Origin: Brachionus plicatilis
Lineage: Eukaryota > Rotifera > Eurotatoria > Ploima > Brachionidae
DNA: 64,000 nt
Assembly: GCA_010279815.1 (NCBI GenBank)
Contig: QEOQ01000204.1
Coordinates: 931,561-995,560, forward strand
Direction of reading: 5' to 3'
The notes under the pieces: model-generated
Seen by the model: only the letters and a program-made list of their open reading frames with translations
Told to the model about the DNA's origin: nothing
Databases searched by the model: none
Made by a program: the position numbers and the translations under genes
Shown here: positions 34,247 to 48,083 of the stretch, in pieces
Layout: each line of letters begins with the position of its first letter
How positions within the stretch are numbered: the first letter of the stretch is position 1

Positions 34247-37200
34247 ATGAAATTTTTACTGACCATTCTCATAGCCCAAATGGCCTTGTGTCGATCCCAA
34301 GATTTGACTCAGACAACAATTAGGACAGCTGAAGGAGAAGATGTAGTGTTAAAATGTCCCATCGATGCGGCAAGTCAATACATGGACGAATACGACTATG
34401 ACTACGATGAATTGGAGCGTAAAAAACGCCAAAGCCCAATCGCAATACTGCAATGGTACAAGGATTCACTTAAGCTTAATAAATTCACCTACATTGGAAA
34501 ATATGAGTTTGAGGGCAATGTGTTAAGAATCCTAAAAGTTCATTTAACCGATGCTGGAAACTATACTTGCAAGTTGATAAATGGTCTTGGTCAATTGAGC
34601 AGGTCAATGAGTGTAGTTGTAGAAAAAATGAATTCAACTACCGAGTCTATGCAAAATAAAAGACCTATTGAAACCCGTAAAAGACCGGTTCCACAAAAAG
34701 CCCCAGCATTCTTAGTCTCAAACAGAATTACAAAATTCAGCAAACAGAAGGGGGAAGAGGTCGTGTTCAATTGTAGAGCAGTTGGAGTACCCAGGTCCGA
34801 AATTATGTGGTTCAAAAATGGTATTATTCTCAGCGAAGAAGAATACGGAATTACTAGGTAATTGATTTAATTTTTTAAAAGTTAAATTAAGTGCTAGATT
34901 TATTTAGTTAATTAATCAATTAAATATTTAACTTCTTTATTGAGGCTAAACAAAATAATATTTTAGAAAATTTAAAATTTAAAAAGCTTTTAATTAATTT
35001 TTCCAAAAAATCAAGTTATTTGCGGGTTAACTCTGCACTAGAACAATTTTTACTTCAATTTTTTTTCCCTGATCTTAGTGATTTTTTAAATTAAGTCTAA
35101 ATGAATAAGACAAACAATTTATAATTATTTTTCGAGTGGTTAAAAAATAATTCTGAAATTTTATTATATTTTTTTCAAAAATCACTCGGGTGATTAAAAG
35201 AGGAATGTTATTCAAAAAAAAAGAAAATTTTATTCAAAATTAAAAACATTTTTTATTGTAAAAATCTTTATCAGCGTTAATTTTTAGCAACTTTAAAAGC
35301 AATAAAAATATTTTTAAAAATTTAAATTTATTATCGGCAAAATGAAAGTAATTTTATATTCTTACATTTTAGTATTTTCACATTTTTTGTGCAATATTTC
35401 GTAAAATTTTTATTTTTAATTTTTGATAACTAAATAATATGTTCGTTTATTTATTTTGTGAAGCATTGCACAAAAAAAATCTAAAAATATGAAATTATAA
35501 AAGTGTAAAATTATTTTCATTTTGCATTTTCAAAATTTTATAGGTAATAAAACTCCTCTCCCATTTCAGGTCTTTAAATAACTTATTTAAATAGTTGGTC
35601 TTAATACTTAGAAAATAATTCTTAGTATCTGAATAACCTTATAGTTTTATTCATCTTTTTGTTGAGCCTAAAAATTTTGTTAAAAAAACTAAAAAAATTT
35701 AAATTAAAAAGTTTTGAACTGTAAAGTTAATTAATAAATGCAAAAAAAATTAAGAATTAAAAAGTAATTTATTTTTTCTAGATCAAAATGGTCACTAAAT
35801 CTAAAAAATTTACGCACTGATGATACTGGAAATTTTACATGTCAAGTCTTCAACAAGCATGGTTCAATAAATGCCACATTTGAGCTAAACGTTTTTGACG
35901 ATACGCAAGTATTCGAGGGTTTGGATCCGATTAACACTACCATTTCGTCTGGCATGGACGCCATTTTTACATGCAAAGTAAAAAGCACCTATAAACCGAA
36001 CATTAAATGGATGAAACAAATCAGCAAAGCCGAATACACTAACTATGTTATTCAAAACTCAAATAATGATTTACTAAAAAATAAGGAATTAAACAGTGAC
36101 GATTTAAGAAGCTTGTATGTCTTTAATTCGCTGCCATCGTTGAAATTTGTCGAAAAAAATCCACAAACAAGTGGATATGATGACACATTTTTAAATGAGC
36201 TAATAACTGGAAAAGATAATTCTAATAAAGAAGAGCTTGACTTTGAATTTTTCGTTCCAAACGATGCCAATTTCGGTTCGACTACCAAGAAAATCGAGAC
36301 TAAACATGATGACAGCATTCATTACATCACTTTGTCATCATCTCCGTCAATAGTACAAAAATTTTCATATGACAGAATCAATGATTATTACATCAGTCAA
36401 TTGACGATTAAACAGGCGAGTGTAAAAGAGTCTGGTATTTATGTGTGCTTTGGAGCGACCAATAATGGATACAGCTACCGCAAGTCCTATCTCAAAGTGG
36501 TGCCAATAGTCAAACCAATTCAAAGTTTTTATCCAAACAATTTTTACAACTCATTTAAAAAAGACAACTACAAAGATGATATTTATTTTAACAATAAGCC
36601 AGTTGTTACCACCAGAGCAAGTGTGAACGATAATTTCATGACCATTCAGTCAATTGGATACATTATCATTGGAGTACCCGTTCTTTTAATTTCAATATTT
36701 GCGCTAATTTCAATATGTTATTTGAAAAAAATTGAAAGTTTAAAAAATGGTAAAAAATGTGAGAAGAAAAACTCAATTTTCGGCCTGTTCAAAAACTTGT
36801 TTAAATCAAATCAATTGCCAAAAAATACTGAAAAGTTTGGTCCAACTTCCCGTACTTTGATAGATAGTAGCTATGATGAGAAAAAGATGAACAGCTATGC
36901 TAAAAATACGCTTTCAACAAGTGCATCAAGTGAGCATACTAATACACTTCAATGCGTCACTTCATCTTTGGCTACATCAATGTCGGACTCTTCATCTGAA
37001 ACCACAGTTGCCTATTATGCCACAATTCCTCTTTTGACAGAAAATGGAATTTCCCCTCCCCCTTTGCCCAACTCACAGCCACCAACTTTTTCACCAGTTT
37101 TAGCCAACCCAACCTCGGCAAAATATTATGGTCAAACTAATCAATTAAAAAGAGTGGAATCAAATTCATCAATGGCATACTACAAAATTGTAGACAGCGA

Positions 37201-37366
37201 GTCGGTTCCATTTAATCATCAGAATTGTAAATATTTGAATGAGAATGATCAACAAGTTGTGACAGAGTACAAATTGGATGAAAGTACCAATACTAATAGA
37301 TTTTATTTTCAATTGGCACCTGTTACTAACAATAAGAGAAGCTTTTCGAATAATAAAAAATATTAA
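34247..37366 (+). CDS. FGFRL1: FGFRL1 (nou-darake-like) receptor without kinase
   Basis: Exons 34247-34857 and 35782-37366 join in phase to 731 residues. Signal peptide: MKFLLTILIAQMALC. Three Ig domains follow: Ig1 (Cys37, Trp70, Cys108), Ig2 (Cys176, Trp188, Cys224) and Ig3 (FTCKVKSTYKPNIKWMKQ to YVCFGATNNGYSYRKS). A single membrane helix lies at about 494-516 (GYIIIGVPVLLISIFALISI), and then a Ser/Asn-rich tail of about 215 residues without kinase. The Ig2-Ig3 blocks (WSLNLKNL, GSINATFEL, PINTTISSG) match FGFRL1 more closely than kinase-bearing FGFRs. FGFRL1 binds FGFs or heparan sulfate at the cell surface; the planarian orthologue nou-darake restricts FGF signalling to the head. Oddities are an acidic Tyr/Asp stretch and RKKR within Ig1, and an insertion of roughly 110 residues in Ig3. 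AATAAA lies at about 37472. Confidence 0.85.
34858..35781 (+). other. FGFRL1 intron
   Basis: The intron is 924 bp, with donor ACTAG|GTAATT and acceptor TTTTTTCTAG. It is long for this locus and AT-rich. No repeat or RNA gene was recognised inside. Confidence 0.7.
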
Positions 37367-38825
37367 ATTTTCGAGGCTAGAAATTTGTTGATAGTGTAAA
37401 TTCCAAAATGAATGCTGTTGTAAACCAACACAATTATATGTAAATTTTATTTTTGTTTTATTTATTAAATTAATAAAATAATTAAAAATGATGTTTAATA
37501 GTTCTCTATCAATTAAAATGCTTTTGACCATTGCAAAAACTTTCGACAGTTTTTACAATTAATTAAGTTATTAATTATCCAATATTGTGAAATAGTAATG
37601 AAATGCTTGATTTTTTTAGTCTCTATTTTGATTTGAACTTTCATTGAATAGATTGGGTTTTAAAATTTTGAGACATTTTTTTTCGGCTAAATTCTTGATT
37701 CTCATAGATCAAATTTTAAAAAAAAATCTGGTCTTAAATGACAATTTATTCATTTGCTATTCTAATTAGATAAAGACTATCCATAAAATTTAATTTTTTT
37801 AATTGTAAAAAAGTTAAGAAACGGTTAAAATTTTTCTTTGAATTTCTATGCGACAGGCGCAATTTCCAAAAATATTTTTTATTTGGGACCCATTTATAAA
37901 AATAATTCCAAAATGAACCTTTTGAAAAAAATTAAAAAAATACATGTCGCTTTTAAAACCAAAATGTACATTCAAACTTCTAAACATTGTCCTATTTTTT
38001 AACATGAAAGAATAGAAGATATTATTCATCAAAAACAAAAATCATATTTCAAAATAGGAATTGTTCAAAATAGGTCTAAATCATGTAAAACGACTATTTT
38101 CGATCGATTTAATCAAACAAATTGATACGACAATCGTCCAAGATCTGGAAGACCTAAGATTTCAATTGAGAAAGTCCGTTTAGTAAAAAAAATAGAACTT
38201 CACTATAAAATATCCTAGCACCTAACTGCAAAATGTCAAATGGATGAAAAGCATGGGATTCTCTGGGAAGACAAAGACTATTAGAAAGAAAACTCGATTG
38301 GAAATATTTGCAGTTTGAAAACCAAGTTTAATAAAATCTCGAAAATAAACTAGAGAAAGTTTTCGCCTGTAAATTAAAAAATGGAGCAAACCTAAATAAT
38401 TTTCAGTGACAAAATGAACATTGATGGAGACAACAGAAAAATCCGAATTCAAATAAGAAGTATGCCATCAGAGAACCATATTTTAGACAGACTTGTTTTT
38501 AAGTCACAAGTTTTAAGTCAATAACTTAAATTTTTTTTTTAAAGTCAACTCAATGATTTAATAAATCCGTATTTGACACCAATAAAGTAGTTGCTTCCAA
38601 ATTCCTGGCTGTTAATCTTGACCTATGTGGTCTATTCATGTAACCAGATTTAGAAAAAAATTCCTTCAACTGGCCTTGATGAAGCAGGTATTGATAAAAA
38701 TTTTTGTGACTTAGGCTTAAAACTGTGACTTATAAACAAGTCTGATTTTAGAATGTATTTTTTAACCAGTAAAGCAAGGAAGTGGTTTTAGTGAAATTTG
38801 TAGTGATGGGTCCTAACTTAACTAA

Positions 38826-39095
38826 TTTAGTTTAGTCGGCTAAAATTAAGTCGACTAAGTTTTAGTTGGCTAAAAATAAGTTAACTAAAATTTAGTCGAC
38901 TAGTTTTTAGTTAACTAAAATTTAGCCAACTAGTTTTTAGTCGACTAATTTTTAGTCAACTAGTTTTTAGCTAACTAAAATTTAGTTAACTAAAAATAAG
39001 TAAACTAAAAACTAGTTGGCTAAATTTTAGTTAACTAAAAACTAGTCGACTAAATTTTAGTTAACTAAAAACTAGTCGACTAAATTTTAGTTAAC
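38826..39095. repeat. Palindromic minisatellite, left part
   Basis: About 15-bp units alternate between TTAGTTAACTAAAAA and CTAGTCGACTAAATT, so each unit is itself a near-palindrome centred on GTTAAC or GTCGAC, with GTTGGC variants. The array runs straight into the gap. Confidence 0.9.
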
Positions 39096-39884
39096 NNNNN
39101 NNNNNNNNNNNNNNNNNNNNNNNNNNNNNNNNNNNNNNNNNNNNNNNNNNNNNNNNNNNNNNNNNNNNNNNNNNNNNNNNNNNNNNNNNNNNNNNNNNNN
39201 NNNNNNNNNNNNNNNNNNNNNNNNNNNNNNNNNNNNNNNNNNNNNNNNNNNNNNNNNNNNNNNNNNNNNNNNNNNNNNNNNNNNNNNNNNNNNNNNNNNN
39301 NNNNNNNNNNNNNNNNNNNNNNNNNNNNNNNNNNNNNNNNNNNNNNNNNNNNNNNNNNNNNNNNNNNNNNNNNNNNNNNNNNNNNNNNNNNNNNNNNNNN
39401 NNNNNNNNNNNNNNNNNNNNNNNNNNNNNNNNNNNNNNNNNNNNNNNNNNNNNNNNNNNNNNNNNNNNNNNNNNNNNNNNNNNNNNNNNNNNNNNNNNNN
39501 NNNNNNNNNNNNNNNNNNNNNNNNNNNNNNNNNNNNNNNNNNNNNNNNNNNNNNNNNNNNNNNNNNNNNNNNNNNNNNNNNNNNNNNNNNNNNNNNNNNN
39601 NNNNNNNNNNNNNNNNNNNNNNNNNNNNNNNNNNNNNNNNNNNNNNNNNNNNNNNNNNNNNNNNNNNNNNNNNNNNNNNNNNNNNNNNNNNNNNNNNNNN
39701 NNNNNNNNNNNNNNNNNNNNNNNNNNNNNNNNNNNNNNNNNNNNNNNNNNNNNNNNNNNNNNNNNNNNNNNNNNNNNNNNNNNNNNNNNNNNNNNNNNNN
39801 NNNNNNNNNNNNNNNNNNNNNNNNNNNNNNNNNNNNNNNNNNNNNNNNNNNNNNNNNNNNNNNNNNNNNNNNNNNNNNNNNNNN
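39096..39884. other. Assembly gap (run of N)
   Basis: 789 unknown bases lie inside the palindromic array. The true array length is therefore unknown. Confidence 1.
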
Positions 39885-39929
39885 AAATTTTCTAAAAAAA
39901 AAATAGATTTTAAAAATTAGACTTTAGTT

Positions 39930-40213
39930 AATAATTTTAGTTTAGTCGACTAAAAATAAGTCAACTAAAAATAAGTCGACTAAAAATTAGTTAACTAAAA
40001 ATAAGCGGACTAAAAATTAGTTAACTAAAAGCTAGTCGACTAAAAATTAGTTAACTAAAAACTAGTTGGCTAAATTTTAGTTAACTAAAAACTAGTCGAC
40101 TAAATTTTAGTTAACTAAAAGCTAGTCGACTAAATTTTAGTTTACCAAAAACTAGTTGGCTAAATTTTAGTTGGCTAAAAACTAGTCGACTAAATTTTAG
40201 TTAACTAAACTAA
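39930..40213. repeat. Palindromic minisatellite, right part
   Basis: The same GTTAAC/GTCGAC alternating units as in the left part, with variants such as AAGTCAACTAAAA near the start. The array ends shortly before the right hAT terminus. Confidence 0.9.
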
Positions 40214-40509
40214 AGAGAAAACTCCCATCACTAGAAATTTGTTGCTGTATGTGCTATTATGGTCTAGGAATTTTTTTCTATATTTGACGGAAGGCTTAAT
40301 TCTCAGAGATATGTTGATATCTCTGGAAATAACTTACTTCCATCAATAAATATGCTAAAGGAAGATGAAGCTTTCAAATTCCAAATTTGATCAAGGAGAA
40401 TAAAGAGTTTAGCCGAAAAAAAAAATTGTCTTAAAATTTTAATCCTAACCCATTCTATTGAAAAAGAGACTTAAAAAATCAAGCGTTTCCTAACTTTTTC
40501 ACGATGCTG

Positions 40510-41531
40510 TATCTAAAAAGAACGAATAATTTTTTGATACCGCTGCTTCAAAAAATTAACTCTAATTTAATAAGCTTACCTATTATTTAATAAAATTCAT
40601 CTTAATTAAAATTCAATAAAATAAAAAAGGATAATAAATAAAAAATAGGTAAGGATATAAAAATTCAGAAAAAGCTTTAGCTCATCACAAATATAAAAAT
40701 AAAAACTGAAGCTAACATAATTATTATTTAATTCAAATTATTGTTTAATTTTTTTATTTTATTTATTTTTATCATAAGGCTACGGAAGCCTTACAAAACT
40801 ATTTTAAATTTACTTATTCCATCCCTAAATTATCAAGAGAATAAATTTCAAATTCCTATATTTCCAAAAATTTATGCAACTATTAATTAAAGTCAATTAA
40901 AAAAAATATTTAGTAAAATTAGATTGTAGTTATTTAGTTTAATTTTTTGAGTTTTCAATTTAACTTTAAAAAGCAGCATCTATTTTAGATGATCTTGATT
41001 CTATTTTTCCAAATAATGATCATAATTTCATTTGATTAAACAGGTAGTTTTATTCTTAAATTTCATGTTAGAAACTTTTTTTTCTAGGTTTAAAAAGGAA
41101 AATGAATTGTGCTTTTTTATCTTAAATTAAGCATTATCATACTAATTCCTGATTAAAAAAATCTTCTAATTGAATTCTATTTAGTTTTTTACTAATAATT
41201 TTCGGTAAATTAACTCATTAAATTGTTTCTTATCTTATTTTTCATTTATTTTTTTCATCGTTTGAATAAATGACGTAAATGGAATAAAAAAGAAAAATGA
41301 AAATATTTTTAAAATCCTATTTTTTTTAAAGAAACTATAAAAAGAAAATTTTTTTTCCACAAATGTGGCCGTATACATGTCACATTTCTGTTCTAAATTA
41401 AATCCTAAGTTGAATCAAAAAAAAATTTTTTTCGATATTTAATTTTAACTAATGATTTTTTTGAAAATAAAATAAATATCAAAAAAACATATAATAAAAT
41501 TTTTTATTAAAACTAGCACTAAAAATAAAAA
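40510..41531. other. Intergenic, with a probable LINE 3' tail on the minus strand
   Basis: On the complement of about 40750-40800, GGCTTCCGTAGCCTTATGAT is followed by AAAAATAAATAAAATAAA, a typical LINE 3' end and tail. The rest is AT-rich without genes. Confidence 0.4.
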
Positions 41532-42584
41532 CTAAAAATAATCTTTTTCAAATCTAAAATCACTTTCAAAATTAGTTAGATTGCTATTCTCTGAACTAAA
41601 ATCAAAAATTTGATTAGAAATAAGGGCCAAATCCAATTGATCAAATTCCGTATCCGTATTTAAATCTAAATCATTGAATGCTTCATTTTTGGAGACAAAA
41701 TTTTCCTTATCTAAAATCCGTTTTTCACTTTGTGATATATATGGATTAAAAAAATCTTGGCTATAATTGTTGGAACAAAATTTTTCATCATTTTTAACAA
41801 AGTATGGATTTTGAGTAAATTGTGACACTTGGGTTCCGTATGTATTTTCTGAATAGTTATTATTTTTAAAGCATTTATTTGATTCAAAATACGAATTGTC
41901 ATGACTAACACTAATTGAATTTTCGTATCTAGAATTGGTGATCGGATTTGTTTGAGATGATGAACTGAAGGGGCCATGATTCATGAAAGTAGAAAACGAC
42001 TTAGCGTCCATGGAAGTACAATCTGTCTCATAATTCGTAGCTGAACTATCAGTTTTGTTATTGATAATTGTAAAATTTGTCGAATCGATTGCAAAGTATT
42101 TTAGACTTCCTTTATTGACGATGAGATTTGAAATTGATAAGTCAGTTTTTTGATTATTCAAAATGCTCAAATCTACATCTTTCTTTGTAAAACAATTTTT
42201 TTCATTTCTTCTAAATTTTGCTCTTCTATTCTGAAACCAAATCTAATATTAAAAATTAAATTCTGACTTTCGATTTAATTTTGATTTATTATTTAAAATG
42301 TTTAAAAAAAGTTCAAGATAAAAATAAAAAGTTAAAAAAAATTTATAGCTCTTAAGAAAAAAAGAAAAAACAAAACTCACTTGAACTTTATCTTCAGTTA
42401 GACCGGTTTGTTCAGCGATTTCTTCTCTTATGTACGTGTCTGGATAGTGTGTTTTTTCGAACACTTTTTCCAAAGTTTCCAGTTGGCCAGGCTCGAACGA
42501 AGTTCGAAAGCGACGATTTTGTTTTGTCTTGTTATTTTTAGGTTCTTGATTTAAATGGTAGGAAAAGTGATTGCTGCTTATCAT
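41532..42584 (-). CDS. Paired-class (Q50) homeodomain transcription factor
   Basis: Exons 42584-42381 and 42242-41532 join in phase 0 (GTTCAA|GTGAGT ... TATTAG|ATTTGG) to 304 residues. The homeodomain covers about residues 23-82, starting at [19 protein letters not shown] and ending [14 protein letters not shown], with Gln at position 50. [13 protein letters not shown] and the RAKFRRNE end are most like Prrx, with Phox2 and Dmbx also similar. I cannot assign the subfamily and give no symbol. No paired domain is present before it, and no OAR motif is seen in the Asn/Ser-rich C-terminal tail. Such proteins bind TAAT-type sites as dimers and control cell fate. The intron falls between homeodomain residues 46 and 47, the common site in this class. 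Confidence 0.85.
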
Positions 42585-45014
42585 TTTGAAAAAAATTTAA
42601 CAAGTCGTAAAGTATTATTAGTTTGCTAATATTTTATTGACGTTTGGTTGAATTTATCATCAAATTTTTTAATTGAATTGAAATAAGATAAAAGAAATTA
42701 TCTTAAAAGTGAACAATTTAAATATTGCATAGAATATTCAATGGCTAGAAGTAGAGAAGATAAGAATTTAAGATATAGCACAGTTTTGAATCGAAATAAC
42801 AATAAATTAATAAAAATTATTAGCTTAAGAACCTAAGTTTAGTAATTAGCTTCTCGAAAATTTTCTTTTCTTAATCACTTGATTTATGGTGCTGGGTATC
42901 CGAAATATTTGGTAAACTATTTTACTTTCGCTTGTTAAAGACATTAATTTATCATCCAAATGAGCTAAAAATCGAAGACATTGTAATCGTTGTATAGAAT
43001 GGATCTTATCAGAAAATACAATTTGATTTCAATGTATTGATAAGTAAAATGAAACCGTATAAATTTTCAAGACAAAACTAAAACTTTAATTTATATGCTT
43101 TTTATTTTATTTAGCCAAAATTCAGTTTTTAAATTTGTAATCACTCACATTAGAGCCATAAATTAGCTCTGTTACTTATCTTATTATTTGGGCTTAATTA
43201 TTTTCTAATTATAAATAGACCACTCTTTTAAAAATGATGAAAAAACTTATTGTGGGACAGAACGATAAAAAAAGCGAAGTTTTCCTTCAAATGCTTTAAT
43301 TTAAGAACTTTTTAATATTCAAATCTATTAGGTTATCAAAGAAATGCTTAAATCGAAAGCTGATTTCCGTTCAAAAGACTAAATATTTCTTGAGATACAA
43401 AAATTTCTAGATATCTTCCAGAACTAATCGTTTTAAAATTATTTTCTCATTATTGCTTGTAAATATATATTCTTTTAAATTTTAATTATTTTAAGTTAAA
43501 AAAAATGTTTTCTTGGTCATATCATATCATTTTTAAAGTCGCTTTGTTGAAAATTGGATTATACCAAAACCTTATGCTTTTGTAACATTCAATTAATTCT
43601 TAGCATAGATCTCAATGAGATAAAATCAAATTATTTAAAATTAAAAATCAAAATTTTTATGCTTTTAATTTTCCAATCTAGTTTATATTAAAATTAATTT
43701 TTCCCAAGTGCAAGAATATAAAGTTGAACGATAAAATTAAGGAACGATTAATAAAACACAAGTAATAAAAGTTGTATCCATTTTGATAATTTTTATTTTT
43801 ATACATAATTTTATACTGAAATTTTTTATTTATTTAATAAAAAATTACCAAAAGATAATTTTGCCATTTTGTCAGAACAAGTCTCCAAAAAAAAAGAAAA
43901 TTATATTTTATTCTTAAATTTGATAAATTTTTTAGCATATTTTATTTGATTTTTAGTAAAAATTTTACTTAATAAGTTTACCTATATTTGAGAACCTAAA
44001 ATAATTTTTTCTCGCTAAATTAGGTCCGCTTATCAACCCTAAAAGACAAAATTATAAATTAAAAAAAATATTTTTAAAATATGCTTAAATATTTTTTGAC
44101 AATTTTTTTATTTTAAAATTTCAGTCTAGAATTTTTGAATCAATTCTAAAATAAATGGTACTTAATAAATAAGAAAAAGATTAATTAAAAAATAATTATA
44201 ACCTTCTCTGATCAAAACATTTCTGAAATATATATGAATTTTACATGTTTTAGTAAATGAATATTGAAGATAAAATATTTTTGTCGCTGGAGAATAACAT
44301 TTTAGAGATTAATATTTTAGCCTTTATTTGAATTTTTAAAAGAGACTGTGGTTTTATTGAACGAATGCAATATTGAGCTAAAAATTTATTTTACGAAACA
44401 ATTATTTAAAATCATTCATTTATTTACTTAATTAAGTTTAAACTCCGAAGACAAATTGAAATATCTGATTGAAGTGGATAAAATACATTTTTTATTTAAA
44501 TTCATGATGAACTATGACGAATTTGAAAATTTAGTCAATTTTAAGTGATTCGAAATCAATTGAGAGGTAGAAAAATCACCAACACATTGAAAATTTCTAA
44601 TTCTGTATAGATGCACATTTTATGAGACACATTGTCAAAATTTTCTAATCCGGATTAGACTTCTAGATAAGATTCAAAAAATATTAAGTGTCAGACAATT
44701 AACTCGGTAGCTTTAGACATCCCAGGTTACATAACCTTTACTTCGCTTCCTTCTACTTTCATATTTAAAAAAAATTAAAAAATTTAAAATTAAAAAAAAA
44801 GTTAAATAAAAAGTTTTTCCAAATGTAAAATAACTTTTAAAATTTTCTTGGCACATATCCGTTTTTATTTGAAAATAAATTTAATTAAGTAGATTAATAT
44901 CGATAAATAGAAAAAATTCGTCGATTCGCTTTATTATTTTACTTTTTGATGGCAGGTTATTTAAATAATTCAAAAAAATATAAGATTTTTAGTCAAAAGC
45001 TTTTAATTAAGTGC
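42585..45014. other. AT-rich intergenic stretch
   Basis: About 2.4 kb between the homeobox start and the PSMA7 stop. No coding frame, RNA gene or clear repeat was recognised. The part next to 42584 should hold the homeobox promoter. Confidence 0.45.
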
Positions 45015-47035
<2,021 letters not shown>

Positions 47036-47408
47036 TAGTGTTGGCATTCAAATCCTATCGGTTGATAAAATTCGAAAATCGACTAAATTTTTTGAATCGA
47101 TTCTATATTGTAAATAAGTAATTAAGTAAAGCAAAAATATGTTTAAATAAAAATTAGGTGACTAATTTTATTTTCAGTAATTTACAAAAGTAAAACACAT
47201 TTCATGAATATAAATTTATTATGAAAAGATTTTGTAACCTGAGTATTTCATCTAAAAACTTGAGCTAATTAGAAGATCGATTAAAAAAATTTAGTCGATT
47301 ATAAAAATGATTGAAAAAATAAGTCAATACATTTTCAATGAATAAATAAAAATAATAATAAGTCAATTTTAAAGTAAGTCGACTATTGAAAATCGAATGC
47401 CAACACTA
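47036..47408. mobile_element. hAT-type MITE
   Basis: The 373-bp element starts TAGTGTTGGCATTC and ends with its exact complement GAATGCCAACACTA, fitting the hAT YARNG rule. Flanking octamers TCCAATAC (47028-47035) and TTCAATAC (47409-47416) differ by one base and are read as an 8-bp target duplication. The interior contains AATCGACTAAATTTT and AAGTCGACTATTG motifs, like the GTCGAC units of the larger hAT element at 38.8-40.2 kb. No coding capacity. Confidence 0.82.
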
Positions 47409-47731
47409 TTCAATACTTTTAAACCAAATTCTATTATTTAAAATATAATAATCAGCTTAAATAAATATAAATTAATAATTTTTTTTTTATCTTAAAATGC
47501 AATTTTTAAACGTTGTTTATATTTTATCAAAATATATTTTAAATCTTACAAATTAACTTTTGAACTTTTAATTAACAAAAAGTTATAGCTTATTTCAAAA
47601 AAATTACTGATGATGGACAAATAGTATTCATTGATATTGTGAATTTGATCGTTCAAAGTAAATTCTTCAAAATGAGAAATTTTATGACAGAAGAATTCTG
47701 ATTTATACCAAAATGCAATCTATACTAATTA

Positions 47732-48083
47732 GGCGTTGTGAAATTTCATACAAAACTTCCAATACAAAAATAAAAAATTTCTATAACTTTTGTTCTAAAT
47801 GTCAAAAACTTGTTCTGTAAATGAAACAAAATGAAACAACCTTTGTTTCACCTACTGCGCAAGTCTGCAAAATATGTGCAAATTCTGCAAAATTGCACTC
47901 TATTTAAAAGTATTAAAATAAAACGCAATTAATTTGCACATATTTTGCAGACTTGCTCAGTAGGTGAAACAAAGGTTGTTTCATTTTGTTTCATTTACAG
48001 AACAAGTTTTTGACATTTAGAACAAAAGTTATAGAAATTTTTTATTTTTGTATTGGAAGTTTTGTATGAAATTTCATAATGCC
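47732..48083. mobile_element. Near-perfect foldback MITE with 9-bp duplication
   Basis: A 352-bp element whose arms (47732-47884 and 47931-48083, 153 bp each) are inverted copies differing at only a few positions. The loop is 46 bp. Outer ends read GGCGTTGTGAAATTTC and, on the complement, GGCATTATGAAATTTC. The 9-mer TACTAATTA flanks it exactly on both sides (47723-47731 and 48084-48092). A 9-bp duplication with G-starting long TIRs suggests a Mutator-like (MULE) element; the superfamily is inferred. It ends about 270 bp before the CIP2A start. Confidence 0.88.

Larger units (their letters stand above)
38801..40233. mobile_element. hAT-type non-autonomous element nested in the Tc1-like copy
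   Basis: The element begins TAGTGATGGG (38801-38810) and ends CCCATCACTA (40224-40233), a perfect 10-bp inverted repeat matching the hAT YARNG terminal rule. An identical 8-bp duplication, GAAATTTG, flanks it (38793-38800 and 40234-40241). The interior is almost entirely a palindromic minisatellite plus an assembly gap. No transposase is visible in the sequenced parts. Confidence 0.88.
37580..40509 (+). mobile_element. Decayed Tc1-like transposon, split by a nested hAT element
   Basis: Imperfect terminal inverted repeats of about 100 bp bound the element. The right end reads CAGCATCGTG on the complement, then GGAAACGCTTGATTTTTTAA; the left counterpart is CAATATTGTG...GAAATGCTTGATTTTTTT. Both carry the CGGCTAAA block. 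TA follows the right end (40510-40511). Plus-strand frames between about 38005 and 38790 show Tc1 transposase pieces: an HTH remnant, PRSGRPKIS, and FSDKMNIDGDNRKI in the DDE region. After the insertion the frame resumes near 40270-40382 with GRLNSQRYVDISGNNLLPSI. The last third of the transposase is missing and many stops are present, so it is dead. Confidence 0.75.
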
